From positions 5,952,001-6,016,000 of the forward strand of contig NC_135242.1 in NCBI RefSeq assembly GCF_947623445.1: DNA of 64,000 nucleotides. The letters are read 5' to 3'. The position numbers and the translations under genes were made by a program. This document shows, piece by piece, positions 8,659 to 20,822 of the stretch (the stretch's first letter is position 1; each line of letters opens with the position of its first letter). The notes under the pieces were generated by a model that ran no database searches, was not told the DNA's origin, and saw nothing but the letters and a program-made list of their open reading frames with translations. This DNA is from Clavelina lepadiformis. Taxonomy: Eukaryota > Chordata > Ascidiacea > Aplousobranchia > Clavelinidae.

Positions 8659-11102
8659 AAAATAAGTCAACCGCAGCAATATCTGCTAACATTTTAATTT
8701 TCTCGCTTTGCATTTTGTTGTCGTCAAATGTACCGGTACAAACTCAACACTTTGGCTGAACGGAATTCCACAATTGTTTTTTTATTAGGGTATTCCCCAT
8801 TTCAAATACAGATGTTTGTGATGCTAGAAATTCTTTGTATTATGCTTGTATGGATATGGTATGATGATTTTTGCTCTTGAATTAAAGAAAGTGTTTGCAC
8901 AAATTGGACCCGGCGCTGATTGCTGAAGATTCGATTCCCGGTTAGGGAGTTGACTTTTGTGGAATTCCAGCTGTCACAGATTTTTTATTTGTTTTTCTTT
9001 GATCTTTGAACTGTCTGCCAGGTCCACTGAACAGAAGGAAATGCTGTTAATGGCTTGCTCAATGACATTACAAGGGTAGATCAACTGCGTATCGAACACG
9101 CAAAACGAGCCGAATTATTGCGAGACCAACGCTTGACAAACTCGGCTATGAGCTACCCGGCTATTTTTAGTTTTAGTAAATATACATACATACATGTAGA
9201 TTATTCATAAAGAATTTTCAAGTGAAATGGAAACTGTACTTGCAATAAAACCAGTTTTTATATAGAAAATAGCAGCACATAACTAAAAATTTTAAATCAC
9301 CTGCTATAATTGTATTGATGCAAGTGTATAAGGCCTTTCTAGGCTTTCCTTCCTACTTTTTGTTGTTTAAAGTGATATCTATGCGCCATTATTATCGCTA
9401 CCGGCGCCGGGCAATAAGCGTACGTGGTTTGTGGCTGATGCAATCGATTTGCTGCGCGCCTAGAGTTAACCCATAGAGTTAAAGTAATGTAGTCCTTTGC
9501 TGGTAGAAATAGCGGCTATGGTTGCCAGAATGGAACCACCGGACACTCTTTAAATATGCAGCAGCATACCAAAGTGGTCAAAGAATTATGACATCATACC
9601 GCTACAGCTTTCTAATTTGATTGAAAGAACAGAACTGCGATTGTCTGGTCGTTTGATGCTGTTGCTTGTAGACCTCTTCAACGACGAAGCACAGCCGAGT
9701 TTTCAGACTTGTAGCTTATAGCTGGGCCTATATGCACAGCATGCAAGTATTTCCGTAATTTAGCTCCTGTTGGGGCATAATGGAAAATGTGGCGCACTCC
9801 TGTACACAGGAGATACATCAACGCCGAACTTTTTTACCTTCACGTCAATTTATAATGATTAAACAAGTAACTGAGGCTACACTGTAGGCCATCACCCCAA
9901 AAATTACGTGTTTGCACGATCACGCAAAACTACCGTACTTTCCAGTCGGGCCAGTAGGTGTGAGGCAGCTGAACGCATGATTTTCATCAACATGTAGTGC
10001 GTCAACCTTTTTATCTTCACAACGATTTAGCTAGTACAAAGTGCAGTATTTTAGGAAGATGAAGACCCATATTTTCCTAACTTCAAATGGAGGATTTTGA
10101 AACCGAATGCTGAAATATTATACATTTTGTGCATCTGATCAAAATAAATAATGAAAAAATTCATTGCTTTTGTTGTACGTGCTTTGATATCTATATTTAC
10201 GCTATTACTACAAATTATTTAAGTACACTTCACATAGTCCATTTTAGATTTCCATCTCATTAGTCTCATTTTTAGAGGCACATAGTTTCACATGACATTA
10301 TGCACTGTCTGCAGTGAAGCCCTTATTACTGTAATTATAAAAAAAGTCAAAATATAGACATTTATTGGAATCTTTGGTGTCATGCAAAGTGTGGTACTGT
10401 ACTCATTAAAATACCATGATGCATTGTGCAAATCTTTTCCTTCTACAATTATATTTTTTCATGAAAAGTTGCCATGCTTTTAAGTCTGATAGTTACATCA
10501 TTGTTACCAGAGTGCATCCAACATGGGTTACACAGAAGGTCTTTAGTGTATATTAGGTTTGACGTTGGTGTGGCACGGAGCAACTCATGTCTCTGCTCAA
10601 CCATATTGAACCCATGGCAACTGCAAATTTACTTTTCTTTTCCATGTTTCTCTTGTTTAGACCAAAAAGTGCGCAGTCTGACACTGTCCTTTTTTGAGAT
10701 TGCAGTTGGTATAGCGCATCTTTGGCATCTGATAATGTATGCCAAACTGACCTTTGGTGTATGCATCGCACGGAATGCCCCCTGGAATTGTTTGCATGCT
10801 TATGTTTGACTAGCTGTTTTAGCCTTTACATTTGTTTTGTGCAGAATTTGTAACTCAAAACAAATTTTTAAATCATTTTTGCTACAAATGGGTAGCCTAT
10901 TCATTTTTTTCCCAAATAATATTGGTTTTCTACCTCTTCTCTTTTTCGGTAATTTGTGCAACAATTTAGATTATAACACGACATGCTTTAGTTTGGTCTT
11001 CTTTACAAGTAATTTTGTTACAACTGTAGAAATAAGTATTGAAGTAAATTAACATATCAGTATTGAATCCTGTCTTTCGTTTGTTGATGAGCTTTGATAA
11101 TT
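8659..11102. other. Gene-poor DNA around the SINE
   Basis: Apart from the SINE I see nothing certain. The frame at 10474-10809 and its reverse-strand shadow show no family features. Confidence 0.4.
9005..9166 (-). mobile_element. tRNA-derived SINE, copy 1
   Basis: Read on the minus strand, the sequence begins with a tRNA-like head: A box-like TAGCCGAGTTTGTCAAG and B box-like GTTCGATACGC. It is followed by a non-tRNA body (GCAAGCCATTAACAGCA, CTGTTCAGTGGACCTG). The same head and body recur at 37065-37230. The A box is damaged, so this is an old copy. Confidence 0.7.
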
Positions 11103-11615
11103 ATGGACTATTTTGGCCATCTGTCAAGGTCCAACAGCAATATCACCCACCGAATTCATAATAAATGGACCTGTTTCAAGCTCTATGATGAAGCATTATT
11201 GCAACAGGACAAAGATAACTATGTAAAACAATCATTTTCTGACAGATTTTCTCCACAATGCAATTCAAGTGCAATAGAAACTCCAGTAATTTTGTCAGAG
11301 GAAATTACTAAAGCCAGAGCAAGCATAAAACATGCTATGAAAAATACTGCCACAAGTAAACCTGTTCCCAATATCGGTAGTTTTTATACAATCTCAGAAA
11401 AAACATCAAGAAATGTGGAACTTCTTCGCAATGATTTAAAAGCACTTTCTGGCACAATACAAACACTCAATTTTAGTTTAAGGCAGTTTGAAAATCGTTT
11501 GGCAAAAATAGAGAGTAATAAATTTACCAAGATTGACGGTTTTGAAACCACTTCAGTGAAGGTAGAAATGAGAAGCAGAAATGCAGGTGCACAATGTGAT
11601 ATTATTTTTGTTTAA
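11103..11615 (+). CDS. Hypothetical 170-residue protein with C-terminal coiled coil
   Basis: An ATGG start at 11103 begins a 170-residue frame (MDYFGHLSRSN...). The N-terminal two thirds are polar without a recognisable domain. Residues about 105-145 (SRNVELLRNDLKALSGTIQ, then TLNFSLRQFENRLAKIESN) have heptad-like spacing of Leu/Ile/Phe and probably form a coiled coil. Codon use looks like real coding sequence, and AATAAA occurs about 150 bases downstream in an AT-rich 3' region. It ends about 0.5 kb before the first mapped exon of CARS1 on the same strand. Additional 5' exons are possible. I do not recognise the protein. Confidence 0.5.
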   Translation: MDYFGHLSRSNSNITHRIHNKWTCFKLYDEALLQQDKDNYVKQSFSDRFSPQCNSSAIETPVILSEEITKARASIKHAMKNTATSKPVPNIGSFYTISEKTSRNVELLRNDLKALSGTIQTLNFSLRQFENRLAKIESNKFTKIDGFETTSVKVEMRSRNAGAQCDIIFV

Positions 11616-12123
11616 ACGTAAAGTTATCATGTATTATATTGATTAAATATTATATTGACTAATATATGCTTAATGCTTTTTCTCTTACTATATTTTTTTA
11701 TTAGATTATTATTTTCTTGGCAAGAGAAGTTTTTTCTATTATCTTAAAATTGTTTTCTACCAATAAACATTTATCTGCAGTTTTAATGATTCGTAAATCT
11801 TTTCAGAATCTTCTAAACATATATTTAAATAGACCCTTGCTTATAACCGTAATTCAGTAAAGGGGTGTTCATTGCAATTTTGACTGCATATATTTTTGAT
11901 CAATCAATGAATTGGTAAAACAAAGAAGAAGACTATGCAAGTTACTTATTTTGTTATTGTTGTGTTGGTGCACGGTTAGATGTTGGGTGGTGAGGATAAA
12001 AGCGCTTAGCTCTATTTTCCATCTCCATGTTTGTTAACGTATAATTGCTTTTAAAGCTTTTGAATTTCTGTGTGTTATCATAGCATTCAAATTTGGCTTT
12101 ATTATGCATTTTGGTTATTATAG

Positions 12124-15100
12124 GCACGGGAGGAAAACGCATTCAACCAGAATGGAAACCACCGAACAATTCACAATCATCCCAGCTAAAACTATATAAC
12201 AGTCTTACAAGGCAAAAGGTATTGGCTTGTGTAATTCCATCTTTGATTTATTGATTATGTTTGATCCGTTTTTGAAAAACTTACTTTTTTGTCAGGAAAA
12301 TTTTATACCAGAATTCGGTAACAATGTAAAGTGGTACAGCTGTGGCCCAACCGTTTACGATGCCTCTCACATGGGGCATGCTCGCTCTTATATTTCTTTT
12401 GATATTTTACGTCGAGTTTTGTCGAACTATTTCGGTTACAACGTCCAATACTGCATGAACATAACGGACATAGATGATAAGGTACCATATGTTTCTGTTT
12501 TAAGCATACATATTTTTAGTTCTTGAATTACGCAATTTTACAGTTGCTTAAATATTTTGGTTGTTAATCTTTGTGTTGATTAACACAAATATTTTATATC
12601 ATGTCATTCTAAGATCTTTTTTGGCAACATCATTACTAAAGGATAATTACAGATAATCAAACGAGCAAGACAAAATTATCTACTTGAACAATACAAAGAA
12701 AAATCCCTGGATTTGAAACAAGCTTTAGAAGACGTTACATCAGCTATGGAGGTAAAACAGCCCAAAAATAGAAATCATTATTCAAATTGATGTTGTTGCA
12801 GTTTGTTAATTCCATAATTACTTGCGCTTACTGATCGGTTTGACCATTGTAATGGATAATCATCCAAGATGTGAGTTTAATACTTGAATTATTTTAGAAC
12901 TTCGATAAAAAACTGAAAGAAACCAATGATCCAGATAAGCTTGCTATGATGGAGAGAATGAATGTGCAGGGTATGTCCTGTCTGACATACTTGAAATCTG
13001 TGGAAGATATAACCAAAGACGTTAAAGAAAAAATATTGTCTGATTGCAAAGACCCACTAAGTAACTGGTTGGACGCGAAGGTTAGTTATTCTTGCACTTG
13101 TGCATTTGCACTTGTACATACGATTGCTATAACCTTTGCTATGCAGTATATCGCAGAACCGTTAACCATTTTTTGGTGATTTAATTGTTTTGTAAATAGT
13201 TTTCTCTTACATTTATAATTTAACCTTATTAATTTCTTTTATCAAAGTATGGATGTTCAGTTGCTGATAATTCAATTTTTTCTGCTCTACCTCAACACTG
13301 GGAAAAGGATTATTTTGAAGACATGGATGCTTTAAATGTAAGATTGATGAAATTCCCGCAATAAACTGTAATTATTTTAAATATATACATATGCACCAAG
13401 CTAAAGCCTGCGTATTTTAGAAGCTCTTTGAATGATCCAAAGTAAAGCCCTTACTTTTGAACATAAATTATTTTCATAAAGGTTGCACCTCCTGATATAC
13501 TGACTCGGGTCAGTGAATATGTTCCAGAAATTATAGAGTTTGTTGAAAAGATCATTGAGAATGGCTACGGTTATCCTTCGAATGGTTCAGTTTATTTTTC
13601 TGTTTCACAATTTGATTCATCACCGAATCATTTCTATGCAAAATTGGTCCCAGAAGCGGTTGGGGATGTTAAAGCATTAGAAGAAGGCGAAGGTGCTTGG
13701 CATTCTTTTATGACAATGTCTGGTTTATTTACTGCAAAAAAACCTAGCACTTTCATATATTGTTCATTTGTATTCAGGAGACTTAAGTGTTTCTGTTGAC
13801 CAATTAAGTGAGAAAAGATCTCCAAATGATTTTGCTCTTTGGAAAGCATCGAAACCAGGAGAACCTTCATGGGACTCTCCTTGGGGGAAGGTATGTTTGT
13901 CTAAAAGTGTCATGAGTGTGATTTTAATTTATTTATAAAAAAATTGGTTTAACAGTTATTGTTTGAAAATTGATTTACAAAAAATTATTACTAAATGTGT
14001 ACCTGTCCCAGGGTGTATTGAGAATACCTGTGCCGGTAAATTTGTATACTTGAAAACCTATAATTAGATTTAATTTGATAAGATTTTATTCAAAACTGGA
14101 TAAATGTTAAAGAGACTCTTAAGAAAGGGCGATGAATTCCAATTGATACCTCTTTATTAATTTTTCACAATAGCTCCAAAAATGTTTGTATATATATATA
14201 TGTAAAATTTTCTTTTCCTGTTTGCGACGTTACAGGGTCGTCCAGGCTGGCACATTGAGTGTTCGGTAATGGCCTGCAGCATACTTGGTTCTTCCATGGA
14301 TATTCATACGGGTGGCGTTGACTTGAAGTTCCCACATCATGACAATGAAATTGCACAGGCAGAGGTACTGGCACAAGACTTATCACTTTCATGAGTGACA
14401 TTTTTTCTACTATCTGATCATGATTTTATTGCATTTTCCCTTCTTATAAACCACATCTTACAGGCACATTACAACAATCCACACTGGGTTCGATATTTCC
14501 TCCACTCAGGACATCTTACCATTGCTGGATGCAAGATGTCAAAGTCACTAAAGAACTTTATTACTATCAAGGTGAATAATTTTTTGAGTGTATTTCAATT
14601 AAAGCATTTTGTAAACAGTAGCGTACATAGTAAGGTCTAATGGTGAGTAAATAACTACTTAACTGAAGCATTGAAGTAAGTTACTAAAATTATTGCAGGA
14701 CGCTTTAAAGAAGAACACATCTCGTCAACTACGCTTTGCATTTTTGCTTCATTCGTGGAAAGACACCCTTGACTATTCCGAAAATACCATGCATGATGCT
14801 GTTCAATTTGAAAAACTTATGAATGTAAAGTCTTACATGCTGAATCTGTCACAAATTTAAAACTACGTTATAACATGTACTTTTATTTTTTGTTTAGGAG
14901 TTCTTTTTAAATGTGAAACATGTTCTTCGAAATCTGCCTGATCATGGCCCAAAGTCTTTTTGGAAGTGGAAAAAGGAAGAATTAAATTTGTCAGAAATGT
15001 AAGCTATAACTGACATATGAAATATATGGTAATGTGGAACTCAAACTTCTGTTTCCACTTGTCTTGCAGTGAAGCACAGAATCTTTTTTGTTCAGGTTTT

Positions 15101-16838
15101 GATCCTTTTTAGTAAATAGTGGATATATTATTCATACATGTTCTTGCACTTTCAGCTTTGTGCAACATCAGCAAAATGTACATGACGCTTTATGTGATAA
15201 TGTGGACACAAGAACTGCACTTGACCATTTAAGGCAGTTGGTCACAGCAAGCAACACATATCTAGCATCCTCTCATAAAAATAAAACTCCTCCAAACAGC
15301 CAATTGCTGAAGAATATTGCAAAATACATTACATGGATGTTTAAGGTTTAGCTTGAAATATAAATCCTGTTTTCAACTTGACAGTTGCTTATATTGCAAT
15401 GCTCTCAACAGATAATGCTGCAATATCGAAATTTTTTAAGTTGCACGCACTTAATGTTTCTGTAGGTCTTTGGTGCAATTCCTGAAGACACTGACATAGG
15501 TTTTCCCCTGATTAGTGGTGGAAACCAAAGTCAGAACACTGAAGCCATTTTAATGCCGTACCTTAATGTTCTGTCAAAGTTCAGAGAAGATGTCAGAGCA
15601 ATTGCTCGAGAACATAAAGGTAGTTAAAACACAGTCGATGTCAGAAAAAACACATAAATAACTGATTGTTGTGAAATTGTCAAGCAACTTAACTTAGTCA
15701 GCTGACACGTCTACTGTAAACTTTCATTATACTTTTAGTGACAAAAGTTTTGGAGTTGTGTGATGCTCTTCGTGACGATGAACTTCCTCCACTTGGAGTT
15801 CGGTTGGAGGACAAAGAAGGCACACAGACCGTTGTAAAGCTAGTGGATCCTGCGGTCTTGATGAAAGAAAAGGAGGAGAAACAAAAGGTGAAGTGTAGGA
15901 TTCTTCTCAGTCCAGCTTTTCTCTCTCTCTAATCATCTTCTGTGTTGAAACAGTTGGCTGAGAAGAAGAGAAAAGAGAAAGAAGCAGCCAAGGAAGCTGC
16001 AGCACGCAAGAAGGAGGAGAAGCAAGCTCAACGGAGGATTCCTGCTGCAAAACTCTTTATCAGTCAGACAGATAAATACTCAGCATTTGATGGACAGGTA
16101 ATTCAGGACATTTTTTTCGTGTTTCAGCAGATACGATAGTTATTAGTTAAGGATTGATTGATTAGTTAAGGAAGCGGAACTAGCTTCTTCAGTATTCCTG
16201 GTCTTAAGAGGAAGAGTAGAGTCCTGACAACAATTACCTCAACCTAAGAAAATATTTTGATCATTTTGAAGCTTCCAATCTTCGTCTACAATTTTTGATT
16301 CCTTTTACCGATAGAGCTTGAATATCTAGTATTTGACACATAAGCAATCTTCACATGGGTAATATTTTGTTTATGGGTGAAATCCAGACTGTTTCCTAGA
16401 AATGCGCGTTGATGTCATAGTGAAAATAACTTTCATCACCAATGAAAAATATGCAACCACAATATCACTAAATGTACAGTATGCACAGTTATAGGTTACA
16501 CATACCATGAATTAGGAGACGAAAACTTTTTACCAAGGGATGCGTTACTTTACCTTGGGTGAGGTAGATAATTTTCAGATATTTTTGCTGAGCTCTCACA
16601 TGGGGTTGTATCTATTTCACCAAAAACACCTCCAGGACTGTTTTTTCCAAAGAAAGAATTATATTTATTGCTGTTTATTCTATTCACAATTATATAATTT
16701 CAGGGTTTTCCGACTCACGCAGTAGACGGGAAGGAATTGAGCAAAGGTCAATCAAAAAAGCTCCGAAAACTTTATGATGCCCAAGACAAGTTGCACAACG
16801 AATATTTAAAAGAATGTGCTGCGATGAATGGTTCTTAA
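12124..16838 (+). CDS. CARS1: Cysteinyl-tRNA synthetase, cytoplasmic (5' end incomplete)
   Basis: Charges tRNA-Cys with cysteine using ATP. Sixteen exons: 12124-12218, 12296-12481, 12653-12751, 12898-13080, 13248-13337, 13482-13692, 13778-13890, 14236-14364, 14464-14571, 14699-14824, 14898-14998, 15156-15345, 15466-15619, 15739-15887, 15954-16097, 16704-16838. All phases join, giving about 737 residues; the human protein is about 748. Visible motifs: [20 protein letters not shown] with the class I HxGH and a zinc Cys, GWHIECS and FPHHDNE (zinc ligands), KMSKSLKNF (KMSKS loop), then a Lys/Glu/Ala-rich helical segment and the eukaryote-specific tail ending [16 protein letters not shown]. The first mapped exon begins in phase with one base owed by an upstream exon that I could not place, so roughly ten N-terminal residues are missing. 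No GST-like N-domain is seen. Confidence 0.95.
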
Positions 16839-19578
16839 TCCTAATTATGTCTAATTTTGTTGGATGGGGTTTTGTGATGGATTTTATGCTTCACTTAATT
16901 GGTCACCTATGAAACTTATACTTCCCTGTGTAGCAATAACAGGTCATGAAACTTGCACGAATAGTATTCAAAACAATTCTAATTGAATGAGTTCTTATTT
17001 TGACGTGCAATACCACTATTTTCTGACTTATTTGTACATTTTTAGACTAATGAGGCGTGTGTTAAATGCTATGGTGGGGTGTGATAGGCATTGTCTATGT
17101 ACAGTGCTACTGCTATGTTCTAACACTTTTTTTACAATTCTGGTTCAAGTACTAAGTTTATTAAAATATTCGAGTACCATGCATCCAAACTCGTGTACTT
17201 CAGTGCATTGACAAATGGTATAAACTGCAAAAAATTCAATAGTTCCTTTGTAATGAATTTTACAGTTCACTTTATAAAATTTCCCTTTTTATGCATAGCA
17301 TTACATATCACAAACAGAAAAAAAAATTTTGCAAAGCTATCATTCCTCTAGATTTACTGTAGCTTAAGCTTATTGTTTTAATAAATCTTTTTCAAAAAGA
17401 TTAATAATGAAAAACAAAACTACTGTATAAATTAACAAACAATTAGGCCAACTAATTCAAGTAACTCAAAAAATCAAATACATCCGAATACTGGAAATTA
17501 AGAAACGGTATTCAAGTAGGCCATCTCAAAAGCATGTCATGTCATGCATTACAAGACAATAACAGACCAATAAGTTCTAACCTAGATTATAATAATTATT
17601 AAAAAAAGTTGGAGGCAGAGTAAATGTGTACGCAATAAGAAGTAGTATAAAGATGACATTACCATTTAAGAGATTTTATTTGCTAAAGGTTAGTTTGAAA
17701 ATTAGAAATTATTTGGCAAACTGCATTAATCTCTGCCACTTTGACGCCAATGCAAAGAGGGCAAGGTGTTCGACTTCGATTTCCTTAAATCGTTACGAAG
17801 CTTTTATTGTTAAAAACATTTTAATGGCTGCAGTTTTTCAGCGCGACTTCCGAGTTTCCTGCTTTTTACTACTGTGCTGGTAAACGCTTCTTTTCTGATC
17901 AAAAACTTGTATGAATACGTAGCATGCAGTGGCGGAAATCTGTGCAAATTTGCAGGAGCAGACACGAAAGTGCGGAAATAAATAAAATAAACAACTTTGC
18001 TGTAACCTCCGGTTAACTCAGATCCCTCATTTGATTTCGAGGTCGAAATGATCTCAACGGCGTAAGAAGTATCCTAATTGCAAAACTTTCTCATATATTT
18101 AACCTCGTTGCCAAGACTATTAAATTAACTTTAACTTAAAAAAGTTTCGCAACACGGATGGTGGAACTATGATATTTCACATAATTCGAGCTTTAGAATT
18201 AAATTAGAATAAAATTAGAAAATTTGTTGAAAATGTTTAATTAATTGTTAAAGTTTGGATTATTCTAGCTTTAATGCTAAAGTAAAGACTTATCTGGCTA
18301 GTGCACGTCGACAAACGTCAGAGTCCACCCGAAGAAGCAAACTGCACTGCCAGGCAGAAAAACCGAAAGAGTTCTGCGAGGCACTAAGGCTAAGCCTACA
18401 TGAGTTATATAGTTGCAACATTTACCTTACCGTTGTGTTAAAAAACGCTCTAGATCACAATCAGCGAATAACTTAACTTTGGCTAGAATAAGCTAATTAA
18501 GTTTCCAATTTCTGAAATATCACTACACAGGCCAATTAATATGCAGCCAAATGTTTTTATTCTAAAACAAATACGTTATTGATAGCAAAACGCAATTGGC
18601 AATTTGTCGGATTAATGTGGATTAACCTGTAGCGACTTCGTACTGTGCTAGGAATGTAGTTAGTTTTATTGCAATGTGCTAATTGTCATAATTAGCCCTT
18701 ATTCCTACGGAATTCTTCTGCAAATCTGATGATTTATAACGTTATTTGTGTTCTATTTCGTGTGTTTATCAACAAGCGCTGTACTTTATTTTGGCCGTGT
18801 TTAGTATACACGACTCGGTTTTGATTGCTTCCGAATTACGTCACTCGTACTACAGCGCTCAATGCGTTAGTTCTGATATTGACAGTCTGTAATTTGCAGT
18901 CTACCGAATGCAGCTTTATTCTGTGCTCTGGAAACAGTAATCGTTTCGTTGAGAACCTGTAATAAATAATTATTCAAGACATTGACAGTTTGGTTCAGGT
19001 ACTGTGATGCTTAACTGGCTATCAGAGATTAATGAATGCGCTATCAATGGAGACAGTTTAGCGAACAACCGATCAAGCAATAATTAACAACAGTCCACAA
19101 CCCCAATGATACACCCTCAGTTAGCAAAGCACAACGCTTTAGGCAATTGTATTCTTACATCTTGTATACAAAATACGTGTGTTATTCTATGTTGTGCCCA
19201 TGCTTACACGTATTGACCTTCGTCAAACAAAGAAGGAAACGCAATGAAGCGTAGCAGAACCGAATTGCATCACAGCGTCGTCTTCACAACAGCAGAAAGA
19301 AACACTCTTCTATGGAACGAAGCAGAAGACTGTGAGAACTGTACGGCCTAGTGACAGCAACAGTGCAGATGTTCAGAACGAGACGTTTCCTTGTCACAGA
19401 ACTATGCAAGAAGCCTCGCAGAAACCACAATTATTTTCGCATTGTTTACTTAGTTTTCTGCTGATCATGAAGTTTCAGTTTGTAAAGGTAGTAGTATTGA
19501 ACAAAAATTCGCAACTTGTTTTTGTTAGCTTTAGCTGTTAATCTATGTTAGGGTTTGCCAACTAAAACTGACTTGATT
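16839..19578. other. Intergenic DNA between CARS1 and SULT
   Basis: Contains the CARS1 3' region and scattered short frames (for example 17626-17883 and 19332-19541) without family resemblance. No repeat with clear ends was seen. Confidence 0.4.
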
Positions 19579-20822
19579 ATGGATAGGGTAACTAACAAGC
19601 GCGGATTAAAGCTATCTTCTTTAGTTCATCCCGTAACTGGACGCGTTTGTTTATACCCGCCTTCATTCGAACAGAGCGATTTTAACTCGGCTTTGCAATA
19701 TAAAGCCGAGTCTACTGACGTATTCGTATGCTCGTTTCCCAAGTCCGGCACAACCTGGCTCCAGAATATTGTTTGGTTAATTACCAGGTTCGGTGAGCCT
19801 ATTCCTGGTAAAGTTCGCAATTCGATGCCCATGTTAGAATTTGATGGAGCTGAACAAACGGAGCAATTTGACAATGCAAAGTTTCCACGGATCGTAAAGA
19901 CCCATTTTCCAGTGGAGTTTGTACCACAAAATACCGCCACCAGATACTTGTACATCGCTAGAAATCCCAAGGATGTTGTTGTGTCTTACTACTTTCACAC
20001 AAAGGGCTTCCAAGAAAGTTATGGACTACCGTCAGATTTCACCGTGCATGATCTTGTCCAAAGTTTTATTGAAGGCCACATTGAGTTCAACGATTATTTC
20101 AAACATGTCTCAGATTGGTTCAACAAACGAGACGAGGAGAATGTACTTTTCCTTCTTTACGAGAATTTGATCAAAGACGCAAGAAATAGTATTTTGAAAA
20201 TCGCTCGTTTTATAGGCCAGAAGTATGAAAAAGCTTTGTTGGAAAGTAATGGTCAGTTGCTGGATAAGATTCTAGAGGAAAGCAGCTTCAAAGTAATGAA
20301 AAATCAAGACAAATGGGTAATTTAGCCTATGTGGTATAGTTTTGTTTGTGTAACCTGAGCCATTTTGGTTATGATGTGACTTACTTTTTCCGACGGTCCG
20401 CTATATAAAAAATGGCGATAATTAATGGATAATTCTTGAATTTTGTTTTATGCCACTGATCTTTCAATTAACCCCGATTTTCAATTGTTCTATAAAACAT
20501 GAAATTATTGCCAAATTATTCTGCGCTATATTTTACAAAATGGGATTATTCCATTGTAAGTATACATCTACGTTGTCCACGGGCGCAAACCACCTTCCAA
20601 GCAGCCAAGGCTAAATGAAGTTTGGTATTATTATCTGAAATTAATGTTTCACAGTTTGTAACGAAACGTCGTGGCGACATTCCATTCATTCGCAAGGGTG
20701 GAATCGGAGACTGGAAGAATCATGTTTCTTCTGATGATGCAGTCTTGATTGATCAAGTTTTGCTCGAGAAAGGAAGGGAGATTTTTCATCTTTGGGATGA
20801 TTACCCTGAGATAAAATGTTGA
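19579..20822 (+). CDS. Cytosolic sulfotransferase (SULT family)
   Basis: Transfers sulfonate from PAPS to small phenols, alcohols or steroids in the cytosol. Two exons, 19579-20316 and 20655-20822, give 301 residues, normal for the family (about 290-305). FPKSGTTW at residues 53-60 is the 5'-phosphosulfate loop; KTHFP contains the catalytic His (about residue 109); RNPKDVVVSYYFH binds the 3'-phosphate; and RKGGIGDWKN near the C-terminus is the signature nucleotide-binding segment. The KxxxTVxxxE-type dimer motif is not obvious. The start was chosen as the first in-frame ATG after a TAG at 19549; ATG TTA at 19545 is out of frame. Vertebrate SULT genes have about seven coding exons, so the two-exon layout shows intron loss or a separate history. 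The substrate cannot be read from sequence. Confidence 0.93.

Noticed and set aside
10474-10809. 111-residue open frame and a reverse-strand shadow
   Set aside because: No domain, odd composition, no splice partners; codon pattern looks like chance in AT-rich DNA.
15070-15097. A 28-nt candidate exon between CARS1 exons 11 and 12
   Set aside because: Including it breaks the frame of the following, well conserved exon.
17626-17883. 85-residue open frame downstream of CARS1
   Set aside because: No recognisable motif and no gene context; treated as chance.
19332-19541. Open frame just before SULT that could be an upstream exon
   Set aside because: It is closed by a stop before the SULT frame, and SULT already has a normal length from the ATG at 19579.
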